From Eulemur rufifrons (Eukaryota; Chordata; Mammalia; Primates; Lemuridae): a stretch of DNA of 64,000 nt. Under the pieces are notes generated by a model. The model had not been told where the DNA came from and searched no databases. It was given only the letters and a program-made list of their open reading frames with translations. Each line of letters opens with the position of its first letter. The stretch's first letter is position 1. Positions 22,485 to 33,619 of this stretch are shown here, piece after piece. The stretch covers positions 48,024,001-48,088,000 of the forward strand of contig NC_090986.1 in the NCBI RefSeq assembly GCF_041146395.1, written 5' to 3'. Made by a program: the position numbers and the translations under genes.

Positions 22485-24327
22485 ATGATAAAGTATTTTG
22501 TTTAGTTACTGCATATGTAAATGTATCATTCTATAATTTAGCTAGCTACATTAAGGCAAATATAATACATGACCCTATGCAGGCTTTCCACCTGATTCAA
22601 ACTCACATCAATATAGAAATTTTTCCTTAATGAGGAATTTATCCTCTATCCTTGTCCTTGTGACCACAGTGTCAAGTGCATAATGAGAATGAGAAAAATC
22701 TGTGGCTTTAATCATTTCAATGTACCTTCCCATGCCTTCTTCATAACAAACCTACTATATCTGTGTCTAAAAACCACTATCTGATAGTAGTAACCAGGCT
22801 GCTCCTCACCACCTTACTCCAAATTCATGTCAATTTAGTAGATAGTGGTAATACTCCTCCCCTCGCTGCATCTATTTGTAAGTACTAGCATTTGTTTAAA
22901 TGGCTCATGCCAACGCTAATACATCATATACCACTCTAGCCTAAATGAGGAAGCCATCCGTCAGCCCAATAAGCAAGGCTTAGAAAAGAAAGAAATGCAC
23001 GTACAGGAAGGGACATGAGTCTATGAGGATTTCACAAGACCAGAAAGATTTAACCTACTCCTTCCCCTCCTTAATGACAAATGAGGAGGGGAGGATAAAA
23101 AGAAGGTTGCCAGTGGGCACAGGAGTAAATTTTCCTTTGAACCCGGGGAGAGATGTTCCCAAAGCAGGGGAAACAAACAAAGGTGATAAATTCCTGCCAG
23201 TTAGAAGATAAGATTTCACTCTGAATAGCCTGTGCCATTTTTATTCTGCCATTACACTTTTTTCTTGAGTCAAATGAAGGCCAAAATTTTAATACATTCT
23301 ACATTACATAAATTACCATAGTGTGTTTTGCTGTTTTGACCTTTTCAGCATTCCTTCTATAATTTGATTGGGCAGCTATTATACTTGCTTTCTGTTTACA
23401 ACATTTAACCTGAAAGGAAGAGAGATATTGAGCCAAACAAGCAAAATACTAAAATAACACAGAGACTTAATTAGAGGTATAATGTGCTGCAAGTCAGGGG
23501 ACCAAAATGCCAGTAAGTCTGGAACTGCCTTGTGAATTTCTTGATTGACAGAGGCAGCAAGAGAAGTGAAAGTGGTAAGTAAAGCAAGGACAACTAAAAC
23601 CAATTATTGGTATTATTTAAAGGTCATTTACATTAAAATTTTTATAATACATTAGATGCAATAATAAAAGTGTTTTTAAAATAAATTCTCAACTGATTAA
23701 CATGCAGTGTGCCAAACTTAAGGTAGAATTGCTTGAATAAGTAAGATTTGGCAAAACAAATCCATCATGCGGCATTTCTTGAGTGCGTAGGATGTACAAC
23801 TCATTGGTTTAGAAACTGACTACAAATAAATATAATACATGTTTCAAACAGCTTACAATCTCTGGCTGAGGTTGCAGACAATGAACTTGTACTGACACAA
23901 ATCCATACAATTGAGTGATTTTTCCCAAGAGCATTCGGCAACCTGAATGAAGAAGTAGAGGCAATGGACAGTTGATTGATTGAGGGTTGAACTTTGCCAG
24001 TGCATGTAGCAGAAAGATTAAGGGACAATGAAGTTGTGGTTGTTGTAAGATGGTGTTTTTAGTGAGTTCAAAGAGTATGATGAATGAAATACAATATGTG
24101 AAGAAGGGGAAGAAAGACACAGTGAATAGTGAAAAGAATACACAATGTTGGAAAGGATGAAGCAGAAATTACTTAGGGAATAAGTGTGATAGAAATGACA
24201 TGAAGCTAGCATCTACACTTACGATGTCAAACAAGAAAGACAGGGATTTAAGCCATAATAAAAATTAGCTGATTTTAGCTTTGCTAGTAAAAGAAAGAGA
24301 AATATGAGAAGGGTAAATAATTCAGAG
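22485..24327. other. Unassigned non-coding sequence
   Basis: No repeat family or gene recognised. Short minus-strand frames at 23379-23603 and 23801-24212 lack any known domain. Sequence is moderately AT-rich and looks single copy. Confidence 0.45.
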
Positions 24328-24329
24328 TA

Positions 24330-24955
24330 TAGTAGTCCCCCTTTATTCACTGGAGATATCTTCCGAGACCCCTAGTGGATGCCTGAAACCATGGGTACTA
24401 TCAAACCCTATATATACTATGCATGAATTTCTTTTTCCTTCTTTACAAATTCACAGATAGATTTGTTCTTACCACAGATCTTAGTAACCTCAGCATACAA
24501 TTTTTCTTCCTTTCTTTCTTTAAGGTGAGAACTTTCATCCTTTCACTTAAAGGAAGCCCTTTATGGCTTCTCTTGGGCATATCCAAATGGCTGCAAAGCC
24601 CAAAAATCACTAGTTTTGGGCTGTGGGGCCATTATGAAGTAAAATAAGGGTTACTTGAACACAAGCACTACAATACCGTGACAGTCGACCTGATAAAGGA
24701 GACAGATGGCTACTAAGTAACTAACCGAAGGATAACATACATAGTGTGAATATGTTGGACAAACGAAGGACTGACATCCCAGGTGGGACAGAGTGGGACA
24801 GTGCGAGATTTCCTCACACTACCCAGAATGGTGTACAATTGAAGACTTATGAATTGTTTATTTCTGCAATTTTCCATTTAATGTTTTTGAACCATAGTTA
24901 ATGGTGGGTAACTGAAACCACAGAAAGCTAAACCGTGCTTAAGGGGGGATTACAG
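24330..24955 (-). mobile_element. Non-autonomous Tigger DNA transposon (TcMar-Tigger), complete ends
   Basis: Ends read 'tagtagtccccctttattcac' on the left and the complement of 'ctgtaatccccccttaagcac' on the right, the Tigger terminal inverted repeat. TA dinucleotides flank both ends (24328-24329 and 24956-24957), the expected target duplication. Left subterminal sequence 'gacccctagtggatgcctgaaaccatgggtac' and right subterminal 'attaaatggaaaattgcagaaataaacaattcataag' (complement) are typical. It carries a remnant of the transposase N terminus on the minus strand and lacks the rest, so it could move only with a helper. Confidence 0.93.
24464..24632 (-). pseudogene. Tigger transposase N-terminal remnant
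   Basis: From the ATG at 24632 (minus strand) the reading gives MAPQPKTSD, then after changes ...FGYAQEKP and a stop. Further on, frames equivalent to the LPLSEKV-like helix and 'KLYAEVTKICGKNKS' are recognisable. This corresponds to the centromere-protein-B-like DNA-binding start of pogo/Tigger transposases. The catalytic DDE domain is absent. In-frame stop and divergence make it a dead fragment. Confidence 0.8.
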
Positions 24956-24957
24956 TA

Positions 24958-25668
24958 TGTGCATTTCAATTTCTTTTGTTTTTTTTTTTTCTTTTCTTCT
25001 TTATTACTGTTTCTTTTTTCTTGCCTATTGTTGCTACCTCTGAAGAGATCTCGATTTTTGCAGGATATTTTAAAACACAAACTAAAAAAGGAAAACGCCT
25101 TCCATCTATCTAAAATTTCTACTTATATTTTATTAACTAATTAGATAAATTATAATTTCAATTTGTTATAATCCATAGGATGTGTAGTCGCTATCACTGG
25201 TGACATAATGACCCTAATAATACAAGTATGACTATGAAATTATGAAATTATTTACCAACAATGAACTAGTGCCCATACATTTAAATGAGTACTTCTTTTC
25301 AAAGTAGGCTTGAGTCTAGTTCTACAATCATGCATGGTTGAATGGTTTTGAATTTCCTTAGCCAATAATATTTCTGATTTATGATTCTCAAAAAGTATTA
25401 TAGGCACATGTTTAAAAAGAAACACAAAAATTCAAAATACGACATCAGCTAAATAATTCATATTCTCTAGATTTGACTTCTGGGAATCCTCAATTTTCTG
25501 CACCTCTAAAAATAACCTTTGGCATTTCACATTCTACCACAATGTAGTATAGGCATTCTGAAAGGACTTTCACAGAAAAATATTCTGATTAAAACTTACA
25601 ATTTTTTATGTGTTTGTAGCCCCTCAAGAAGTATAAGAAATCTCTATGAATCCTTCTCTTAAAAAAAG
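24958..25668. other. Unassigned non-coding sequence
   Basis: Begins with a pyrimidine-rich T/C tract (about 24970-25025). The rest is AT-rich and shows no gene or repeat I can name. Confidence 0.5.
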
Positions 25669-26242
25669 GGGAAGTGAGACTCTGTTTCTGGGAAGATTGA
25701 GTGGACTTACCTTTCCCTTTTGCTTCCTTTAAGTGCAATTAGAAACCCCAGGCATTATATAAAAAACAAACATATGGAGACTAGGTGGAGAGAAAAAGGC
25801 AGACCAGCCAGGAATGTAGGGACCCAGGGAGTTCCTTAGGTTTTCTTTGTGCCTCATATATTCAAGTTTTGGAGATGAAGTAGCCAGCAACTCAGAATAC
25901 CAATGGGGGCAGACAAGAAAAAGCCTCAACAAAGCACTGTTTTCTCTAGCTAAAAGACCAGGAAATGTACAGCATAGCAAGACATACACTTGATACATTA
26001 ATTTCTCTATTTCAGCCAAACACCACATACACACATGCACAAAAAAACCCCTGTGGCCCCACTGTAAGAACAAGGCTTAATGCGTAGCCTAGACATCCAC
26101 CATGGCCAGGATTTGACAAGGCACCCTAACCTCTTGGTCATGGTGATATCAAAGAAAGCTAACCAGGGAGCAGAACTCTCACCCCTTCCAATGCATAATG
26201 AACACCTCCTCCTGGCATTAACAAAGTCCCACTCTCTTTCTC

Positions 26243-26966
26243 TCCTGAGGAGAACCAAATGGGAATTTTAGAACTCAAGGATACAATATGGGAGATTAAA
26301 AAACTCAATCGATAGGCTCAACAGTAAAATGGATAGTAGATAGAAAAATCAGTGAATTCAAAGATAGAAAAACAGAAATTATCCAATATGAAAAACAGAA
26401 AATAAACTAAAGAAAAAAAATTCAAAGAGCCTGTAAACCTGTGGGACAATAAAAAACAATCTAATATTCATGTAATCAGAGTCCCAGAAGACAAGGAGAA
26501 AGAGGGTAGGGCTAAAAAAAGAACTTGAAGAAATAATGGCTAAAAGCTCAAATTGGACAAAAGACATAAACATCCAGATACAAGAAGCTGAGATACCCAT
26601 TAAAAAATAAATAGATAATTCCAACAAAATTCACACAAAGACACAGCATGAGTAATCTTTGAAAACTAAATATAAAAAAAGATCTTGAAAACAGAGAATG
26701 AAACAACATTTCTGTTTACCTATAGGGGCACAACAATTACAGTGACAGCAAATTTCTCAACAGAAATCCTGTAGGCCAGAAGGAAGCGGCATCACATTTT
26801 TCAAGTGCTGATAGGAAAGAACTGTCAACTCAAAACTCTACATCCAGAGAAAATATCCTTCAAGATTAAAGGAGAAATCATGACATTCTCATATGAAAGA
26901 AAAATAAGAGAATTTGTCACCATATTTACCCTAAAAGTTTGGCTACAGGAAGTTCTCTAAACAGAA
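26243..26966 (+). pseudogene. L1 ORF1 pseudogene
   Basis: Sense frames (interrupted by stops and shifts) correspond to the L1 ORF1 nucleic-acid chaperone. The coiled-coil-like segment lies near 26330-26450. The central RNA-binding region is seen around 'gagtcccagaagacaaggag'. The C-terminal domain near 26800-26960 aligns with the usual 'YPAKISF..EGEIKTFSDE..LREFV..RPTLKEWLKEVL' order, here decayed. It has no intact frame longer than a few dozen codons. The minus-strand frames overlapping 25729-26258 and 26379-26627 are shadows. Confidence 0.8.
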
Positions 26967-26999
26967 AAGAAAGGGTAAAAGAATAATCTTGAACCATCA

Positions 27000-27076
27000 G
27001 AAAGAAAGAGAGAGGGAGAGAGAGAGGTGGAGAGAGGGACGGAGAGAGGAAGGAGGGGAAAAAGAAGGAAAGAGTA
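27000..27076. repeat. GA-rich simple repeat inside L1
   Basis: Imperfect (GA)n/(GGAGA)n purine tract of about 75 bp, expanded from the naturally purine-rich L1 segment after ORF1. Confidence 0.9.
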
Positions 27077-27335
27077 AAATAGGGGCAAAACAATACCTTT
27101 CTTTCTCCTCTTGAATTTTATAAATTTTATTTGATGGTTGAAGCAAAAATTTAACATTGTCTAATATGGTTGTAAATTTTCATAAGGAAGAGATTTAAGA
27201 TAATATAAATAGGTGAGGCAAAAAACAAAGAGAGATGTTTTCTACATTTCACTCCAACTGGTAAAATGTCGTCATCAACTGACCACGATAAATTGTGTAT
27301 TTATCATTAATACCAAAGAGAGACACTCAAATCAA

Positions 27336-28310
27336 TCCCACTGACAATATATGAGAGCTCTTGTTCTCCACATTCTTACCATCTACTGGTGTGTGTAACT
27401 CTTTAATTTTAGCTATTCTCGTGGATGTGAAATAGTTTTCATTGTGGTTTCAATTTGTAATTGTCTAGTAACTAATGACATAAGTCTGTGCTTGCCTTTT
27501 TATTTTCTATGGTGTATATTGTAATGACCAGAGATGGTAATATTTTGATTTAATCCAGTTTATTATTTTACCTTTTTATTCTTGTTTTGCTTTCTGGGTT
27601 TTATGTAAGAAATCACTGCCTACTCTAAGGTCACAAAGATATTCTCCTGTGTTTTCTTTTACAAGCTTTGTAGTTTTAGCTTTTATATACATGTTAATTA
27701 ATTCAAACTTGAATTAATTGTTATGGATGGTATGAAGTAGCAATCAAGATTTATTTTTTCATACACTTATCAAACTGTTCCAGAAATATTTGTTCAAAAG
27801 TGTTTCATTTTTTCCATTGAATTGCTTTGGCACCTTTTTTGAAAACCAATTTAGTTTATTAATCAACTTTCCATTCTGCTCCATCTACCTATTTTTCTAC
27901 CCTAAAACAGTACTGAATTGTTTTGAATACTAAAATTTTATAGTAAATATTGAAATAAAGTTGCATGAGTCGTTCAGGTTTTTTTCTTAATTTCTGCTTT
28001 GTAGGACCTTTGCATTTTATATAAATTTTAAAACCCACTTGTTAGTGTCTCCAAACAGACCTGTTGGGATTTTGTTTGAGACTGCATTGATTTTAGAATC
28101 ATTTTGTATTGAATTCACATTTTAAAAATATTGAATCTTCCAAACAGTAAATACTGTATCTTGTTTCACTTACTTAGATCTCCTTAATTTCTATTGGCAT
28201 TTTTTGTTTGTTTGGTTTTATCTTTTTAGTTTTCATTTTAGAGGTCCAGCATATTTTTTGTTAAATTTTTTTCCTAAATATTTTTAAGTTTATGGTGCTA
28301 TTATACCTTA
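27336..28310 (-). mobile_element. Old L1M ORF2 fragment, antisense
   Basis: Top strand reads as the complement of L1 ORF2: 'attctcgtggatgtgaaatagttttcattgtggtttcaatttg', 'aaatcactgcctactctaaggtcacaaagat', 'tttacaagctttgtagttttagc', 'gaattgctttggcacc', 'gttgggattttgtttgagactgcattga' and 'tttttcctaaatatttttaagttta'. It lacks both the 3' UTR and a poly(A) at the 27336 side, so it is an internal fragment, either truncated on both sides or joined by rearrangement to the L1 5' half before it. Confidence 0.85.
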
Positions 28311-28314
28311 GTCA

Positions 28315-28612
28315 ATCATCAAAATAATAACATCAACTCAAGAACAATATTTAAAACATCAAAATACATAATAGACATTGAATTAGGAATTTGCTGTAGA
28401 AACATTTTTAAAAAATGGATTATCTTATTTACTTACCCACCAAGATGATGGTTTAGTATGAACACCTTAAGAATAAAACCTACTTTATTTATAAATAATT
28501 TTGTTGAATAGGCCAGAAAATATTTCTAGGTAAGTGTTGCTTTAGGAAAGCAAAATTTAATAGAATTTATTGTTCAATCAAAATTTTATTATGATAAAGA
28601 ACTGGTCTATGT
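28315..28612. other. Unassigned spacer
   Basis: AT-rich sequence, nothing recognised. Confidence 0.45.
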
Positions 28613-28614
28613 AT

Positions 28615-28800
28615 TGGTCAGAAGATTAGTGTTCTGGTCCATGTTGCTCCACTAACTACATGTCCTTGGACAAGTGATGTAAGTTCTCTTGTCTCTTGAC
28701 CTCAGTTTCCTTCATCTTTGAAATAAAAAGAGTAAGCTTAATAATTTCTAAGTTCCTCTTAGTTCCAATGGTGTTCTATTTTCAAAGATTATTCAAGGAT
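28615..28800 (+). mobile_element. MIR SINE
   Basis: Good order: 'gttctggtccatgttgctccactaactacatgtccttggacaagtgatgtaagttctcttgtctcttgacctcagtttccttcatctttgaaataaaaag', then 'tctaagttcctcttagttcc'. This is the MIR-family core (Cys-type 'ccttgg(g)caagt..cctcagtttcc.catctgtaaaat'). Confidence 0.85.
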
Positions 28801-29068
28801 TTCTCAACTCAAAAAGTGAATATTGCCATTTAGAAGTCCAGGGAAATTATTGTATATGTTCCATCTCTAGAGCTGATGTGTGATACTGGAAACATTTATC
28901 ACAGATGTCGGATGGATCGTAGCCTTACCAATACATGGATCTTGGAACAGTAGCCTGTAGAACTGTGAGAAAACAAATTTCTATTGTTTTAAGACATCAA
29001 GTTTATGTTACTTTATTATGGCAACCCTAGAAAACTAATAAATATGGGATACAAATTTTTATATAAGC
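28801..29068. other. Unassigned spacer
   Basis: Includes 'agactgtgagaaaacaaatttctattgttttaagacatcaagtttatgttactttattatggcaaccctagaaaactaataaa' (about 28958-29041), which is the 3' terminus of an MLT1-type LTR in plus orientation. The LTR upstream part is too decayed to bound. Confidence 0.55.
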
Positions 29069-29069
29069 T

Positions 29070-29240
29070 CTGCTATTTCCAGTTTATATGACAATGGTAC
29101 TTAACCTCTATAAGCTTTAGTTTCCTCTGATGTAAATTTTGGAAGATGAAATCTGCTTCTGTGAGTTAAATTAGAGCACATACAAAAATGATCTGCACAC
29201 TCCCTTGCTACACTAGGCATTCAGTAATTTCAGTAATTGC
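29070..29240 (+). mobile_element. MIR SINE
   Basis: 'tctgctatttccagtttatatgacaatggtacttaacctctataagctttagtttcctctgatgtaaa' matches the MIR core, with the 3' region '...ctaggcattcagtaattt' corresponding to the MIR tail before its L2-like end. Confidence 0.78.
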
Positions 29241-29269
29241 ATGCCTGATCATTTGTATCACTGGTGAGC

Positions 29270-29405
29270 AAATTTGAACTGTCAGGGAAGTTTTGTAAAA
29301 TGTAGTTCCTTAGTTCCACCCTACTTTATGAGTTAGAATTTCTGGGAGTGGTTTTTATGAATCTATATTTTAACTTGTTCCTCAGGTGCTCATTATCTAC
29401 CGCAG
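29270..29405 (+). mobile_element. MER5-type hAT-Charlie fragment
   Basis: Palindrome-like MER5 order: 'gggaagttttgtaaaatgtagttccttagttccaccctactttatgagttagaatttctgggagtggtttttatgaatctatattttaacttgttcctcaggtg'. The two halves are the approximate inverted arms of MER5A/B. Non-autonomous, ancient. Confidence 0.8.
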
Positions 29406-29409
29406 CCAG

Positions 29410-30645
29410 CTGAACATCGCCCTGTAGATCTCTTTTGGAGACCTAGTTATTTCAGTGACAATGGTTGCATTGTTGATCTAAAAAAAATTTTACATCTGTA
29501 ATATGAAATTATTGCTTTCAAATGTGAAGAACTCCCAAGAATATAACCGGTCTCTTAAGTTCTTTGTTATTCTTTTAAAAGAAAATCCATCTTCTCTTCT
29601 GGAAAGTTGTTTGTATGCTTATTTTGTAAATTAGAATGTTTAACAAAAAAGTCTAAAATTTGAGTTTTCAAATGAAAACATTTTTAAAATATACCTCAAA
29701 GTCTCTGACAGTGTCAAAAGAGCCACGATTAGTTTAACTATTGAAAAAGGCTGTGAAATAATTTTAGTCACATGCACTTCACAAATCTGAATTTTAAGAT
29801 TCATTGATATTTTCTCAGAAATATTGTAACTATTGTAATGACCTTATATCCTTATGATTATTAATATGCTTCCAGGGCTTTACCTTTCCTGAGTCTCACT
29901 GAACATTCATTATCAAGTTCATAAATAATTCCATCTGAGATGAGGGGGGTTCAGGTCATAATACATATTTTAAATTATATTTTTTTAAATTTGCATTTTT
30001 AGAATATATATAGCATAGGCTGAAAAGCAATTCTTGAAAGGATAAAAGTTAGTGATTAAAACAGTCATATAAATATTATAATCTATACTTGTGATAAATA
30101 TGGAGTGAGATGGATACCAGTACTAATATAGATTATGAATCTATGTAAGATGGAGTAAATAAAACTGCAAGTGTGATAATTTTATACAAATAGATTAATG
30201 TGACTTAAAAATCATGGGTTTGGAAAGTGTGTTATATTGAACTAGATATTCAGTATGTTGTCATTTATGAAAATTTACTTTCAAAGCAACGTTCTATTTG
30301 TTAAACCAATCACAGTTTTTTCTAGAATAAATGCTCAGTAGTCATTTCAATATAAATTTGATGAATTTTGTCACTACATAAAGTATCAAAACTATGAAAA
30401 TATCAAAGTTTTATTCCGCTACGAAATAATCATATTTAAGACACGTTATTTCAGAGAATTAATCATAAATATTGCATCTAGAGATAACACAGAATGGAAA
30501 CTTAGCAAAATTTCTTTATCAATGGATACATATATGATACCAGATACATAATTTTATACTTTAATTAGCCCACTTATGTTCAGAATACGAATCGGCCCTT
30601 GGCACATACCTGGCGTATAAAAGACAGAAATGTTCAATAGCATTT
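29410..30645. other. Unassigned, very AT-rich sequence
   Basis: No gene, RNA gene or repeat family recognised. Long AT-rich stretch, especially 29960-30560. Confidence 0.5.
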
Positions 30646-30647
30646 TA

Positions 30648-30860
30648 CAGTCAGTCTTCATTATTCCCAGATTCTGTATTTGTAAATTTTTTTACTGGCT
30701 AAAATTTATCTGTAACCCTCAAATCAATATTCGTGGTACTTTCCTGGCCATTCACAAACATGCTCAGAGCAGCAAAAAATTTGAGTCATTCAATGTCCAC
30801 ATTCCCAGCTAAGATGTTGCAAGTCCAAGATCTGCCTTTTTGGTTCATCTCTCAGACAGA
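30648..30860 (+). mobile_element. Tigger-like DNA transposon relic, left end
   Basis: Starts 'cagtcagtcttcattattcc' after a TA at 30646-30647. It continues 'ggctaaaatttatctgtaaccctcaaatcaatattcgtggtactttcctggccattcacaaacatgctcagagcagcaaaaaatttgagtcattcaatg', the decayed, CpG-depleted form of a Tigger-group terminal region. The right end was not found, so the copy is truncated or its other half is unrecognisable. Confidence 0.7.
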
Positions 30861-30884
30861 GACAACCAGAGAATGGACACCATA

Positions 30885-31075
30885 GGGGACAGTGCAGTGT
30901 AGTACAAGAAGTTCTGGTTCTGGGGCCAGTTGCATGGAGAACCTGTTAGTGGGGCGGCCTCAAGTAAGCTGCTTAACAGTTCTAAAGCTCATTTTCTATT
31001 TTGCAATATAAATAGAATCTACCAGGTTGAGTTGCTTTAAGGATTTATGATCATTATCTACATGAGATCTGTGTA
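30885..31075 (+). mobile_element. MIR SINE
   Basis: 'cagtgtagtacaagaagttctggttctgg' (tRNA-derived head), then 'cctcaagtaagctgcttaacagttctaaagctcattttctattttgcaatataaatagaatctaccaggttgagttgctttaaggattta' (core and tail). Nearly full-length MIR. Confidence 0.83.
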
Positions 31076-31079
31076 TCTA

Positions 31080-31598
31080 TATATACATATTTCCCCTGGG
31101 GCAATGGTTCATTATGTGCTAATTCTGTGTTTACTGACTTTATAGAACATAACTACTGTGCATAATAAGTATTGACCGTATATTGTCTCTCACTGCAAAG
31201 CTATATTAAAGGAGGAAAAATTTACATATAGATTATTTTGTGATCAATTGTATGTGCTATAAAAGTTTGGTCATGTTGAGAAAGTATCATCCAATTTTAT
31301 GTGGAAGGTTGAATGCATGAGCTTTTACTTGCTCCTCAGGCCCACTAAAATACTAGTTAAAAAATAAAAGTATATACACTGAAAGAGAAAAAGAGTGAAA
31401 GTGGAGACAAGATTTATGAACAAAATTTGGGGAGATTCAATGTAGGCAATGAACGCTATAGTTTTCAAGAGGAGAAAGCTGAAATTATCAGAAGGAGTGA
31501 AGGCAAAATATATGCTGCTTCCTTTCAATAATAGGTTCCTATCCTTTAGTTGGCAACATGACTGCCTGGATATTATGACTGTATTTCTAAACATGTCT
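31080..31598. other. Unassigned non-coding sequence
   Basis: AT-rich, no recognised gene or repeat. Confidence 0.45.
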
Positions 31599-31599
31599 G

Positions 31600-31860
31600 G
31601 CAGCTATATTATACATTCTCTAAGATACAATGAATGGAATGTGAATGCAAGTAGATTGTGTGACTCTCAGATCATGTCCTTTGAGAATAAAGCTATCTTC
31701 CCTCCACTCGCTTTTTCTCCATCATTTTGGCTACAACTTGGATACAGTGCTGGTGGTCCAGCCTTCATCTATAGGTGAGTGCAATGCTATAGATAATGAC
31801 AGGGGAATAAGGAACAAGGAATCTGGGTCTCTGAACACCCCGTAGGAGTGGAGGGTTTTC
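31600..31860 (+). mobile_element. Possible old LTR-like relic
   Basis: The series 'gaatggaatgtgaatgcaag', 'ctggtggtccagccttcatc', 'gataatgacaggggaataaggaac' and 'aatctgggtctctgaacacc' parallels a common mammalian LTR-like repeat ('ggaatg.ggatg..atggctgg..ggagcagccatc...gaaccctgggtccctgatgac'). Overlapping open frames of 109 and 66 codons in two frames are not supported as genes. Confidence 0.4.
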
Positions 31861-31861
31861 C

Positions 31862-32420
31862 TGTTACCTAGCCATCTGTGATGGGCAGGTGAGGGGTAAG
31901 ATTGAAACTAATAGGATCTATAGACCCCTTTCTTCATCCCGGCAGAAGACAGGAGGTTTATTCTCTTGAGAGACTGAATGAGAGACACTCTGAATAAAAG
32001 GAATCGTGACTTAGTAGAGGGCAAGTTTGTGACACACTATAGCAAACAGCAGATATTAGCTGAAAATTTCCAGCTTAAAACTGTATGCTCCCAGCCCCTT
32101 TCCTCTGCTCTACACAGACTTCTCATATAGAAAATCTGAAGACTTTTCTCTGCGGAAAATGATAAGCCAAAGAGTAAATCTATAAATATTGATAGATGGG
32201 TAACACTCTCAAATAAATGGAAAAGTTTTAAAACAATTTATGGAAATTCTAGGAACATTACTAGGCTTTTAGTTGCCTTTTAGTGTCTCACCCTTAAATA
32301 TAAACTGGCTGTCAAGACAAAGAATACCATAAACAGAGGAAACCAAAAACAGAAAAAGGAATTCATAAAACACAGAAAAAATATGCAGAAAGAAAAATAT
32401 TCTTAATCTGAAATTAATAT
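31862..32420. other. Unassigned non-coding sequence
   Basis: Nothing recognised beyond A-rich stretches near 32330-32400. Confidence 0.45.
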
Positions 32421-32424
32421 TACG

Positions 32425-32925
32425 TATATTAGTTAACTAGTGCCTATTAATAGATTATGTCAAATTTAGTGGTTTAAAAAAATAAACCATTCTTATCTCC
32501 CCCAGTTCTTTGTGGTTTAGGAATTAGGAAGCAGTTTCGCAATGTGGTTCTGGGTTAAAATTTCTCATGGTGTCACAGTCAAGATGTCACCTGAGACTGC
32601 AGCTTGACCAGCTTCCAAGGCAATTATCTCACATAGTTGATGTGTTGGTGCTAATTTTTGACAAGAAGCCTCAGTTCCTCCTCATATGAATCCTTTCCCA
32701 GGGCTACTTGAATATCCTTATTTCCACAGCAGCTAGTGTCCCCAGAGCAAGTGATACAAGAGAATTCGACACAGAAATGACAATGTCTTTCATGGCCTAG
32801 CCTCAGAAGTCTTATCACTTCCTCAGTATTTGTCACAATGATTAAAAATTATTCTTTGTGGGAGGGGCCAAGACAAGGGTGTGGATACCAGATCATTGGG
32901 GTTCATTTTGGAGAATGTCTACCAT
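32425..32925 (-). mobile_element. MLT1-type MaLR LTR, reverse orientation
   Basis: Top-strand order as in the complement of MLT1F-H-like LTRs: 'ttagttaactagtgcctattaatagattatgtcaaatttagtggttta', 'gtcaagatgtcacctgagactgcagc', 'gaagcctcagttcctcctcat', 'gctacttgaatatccttatttc', 'gagcaagtgatacaagaga', 'atgacaatgtctttcatggcctagcctcagaag' and 'catcactt..attggggttcattttggagaatgtctaccat'. It is full length but diverged, and is a relative of the element at 14730. Confidence 0.75.
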
Positions 32926-33184
32926 ATCATCTGTGAGAGACAAAAAGCAAGTATTAAGGTGGAGAAAAAAGAATGCTGTACTCTGAAAAATGAATTTTTG
33001 GAAAAGAAAAACAAATTCTTGAAAATTTAAACTTTGATATTAAGCATTAAAAATTCACTGGAAATCTTAAAAATAAAGTCCAGATGTTAAGATGTTAAAC
33101 ATTTCCAGATATTAGATTTGAAAGACAAAGAATTTGAAAATTTAAAAGAAATGAGTATTGTGATAAATTATCTAGAAAACTAGA

Positions 33185-33345
33185 TGCCAATAGTTCCTCC
33201 TATCCCATATGCATGCAACTTGTCCTATGATGTGATGGAGTCTATTTTCATTCACTTTGAATCTGGCCTGGCTCTGAGATTTACTTTGATCAATAGGATT
33301 TGGGAGCAAGAAAATCCATGATAGAAAAGGCAGCAACATGTCCAT
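33185..33345 (+). mobile_element. Partial MLT1-like LTR relic
   Basis: 'gaatctggcctggctctgagatttactttgatcaataggatttgggagcaagaaaatccatgatagaaaaggcagcaacatgtcc' parallels the mid-LTR MLT1-like phrase 'gaatctgggctggccttgtgacttgctttggccaataggatgtggcggaag'. Only about 160 bp are recognisable. Confidence 0.5.
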
Positions 33346-33349
33346 TTCT

Positions 33350-33618
33350 AAGCTGGCCACAGATTTTCAATAAATAATACTCAGCTGCTTGTTTATATAA
33401 GACATTTTGAAGAGGCAAATGAAACTGCCATATGTTGGTAGGGTACACTGAGTGAAGGAAGAGTAAGTATTTGTCTGCTAACGCCTGCCTATTTCCTATA
33501 TGTCAGTGCTTGAAGTTCACCTTGTGAAGTATTAACTTTCCTGCTAACTTGTATTGATCCCCCTGGACAGTTACTAGGGAAGTCAAATCTGGTACCACCA
33601 CCACGCAGCAAAGAGGTG
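33350..33618. other. Unassigned spacer
   Basis: Possibly the remainder of the flanking LTR relics. No named feature. Confidence 0.4.
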
Positions 33619-33619
33619 C

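Larger units (their letters stand above)
25671..27335 (+). mobile_element. Old L1 LINE, 5' UTR through ORF1 region
   Basis: Sense-orientation L1 5' portion: 'gtttctgggaagattgagtgg' at the start, 'aagtgcaattagaaacc', 'gtgcctcatatattcaag', 'agaaaaagcctcaacaaagcactg', 'gcctagacatccaccatggccagg', 'aacaaagtcccactctctttc', then ORF1-like coding text. The first part is the L1 5' UTR and so this copy reaches close to the true 5' end. Downstream of ORF1 the text continues to 'tttgatggttgaagcaaaaatttaac' and past 27180. No ORF2 follows in sense; an antisense L1 piece abuts at about 27336. An L1M or HAL1-like lineage is likely. Confidence 0.85.

Noticed and set aside
27000..27076. GA-rich tract considered as a regulatory GAGA element
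   Set aside because: It sits at the naturally purine-rich position inside an L1 and is best explained by slippage.
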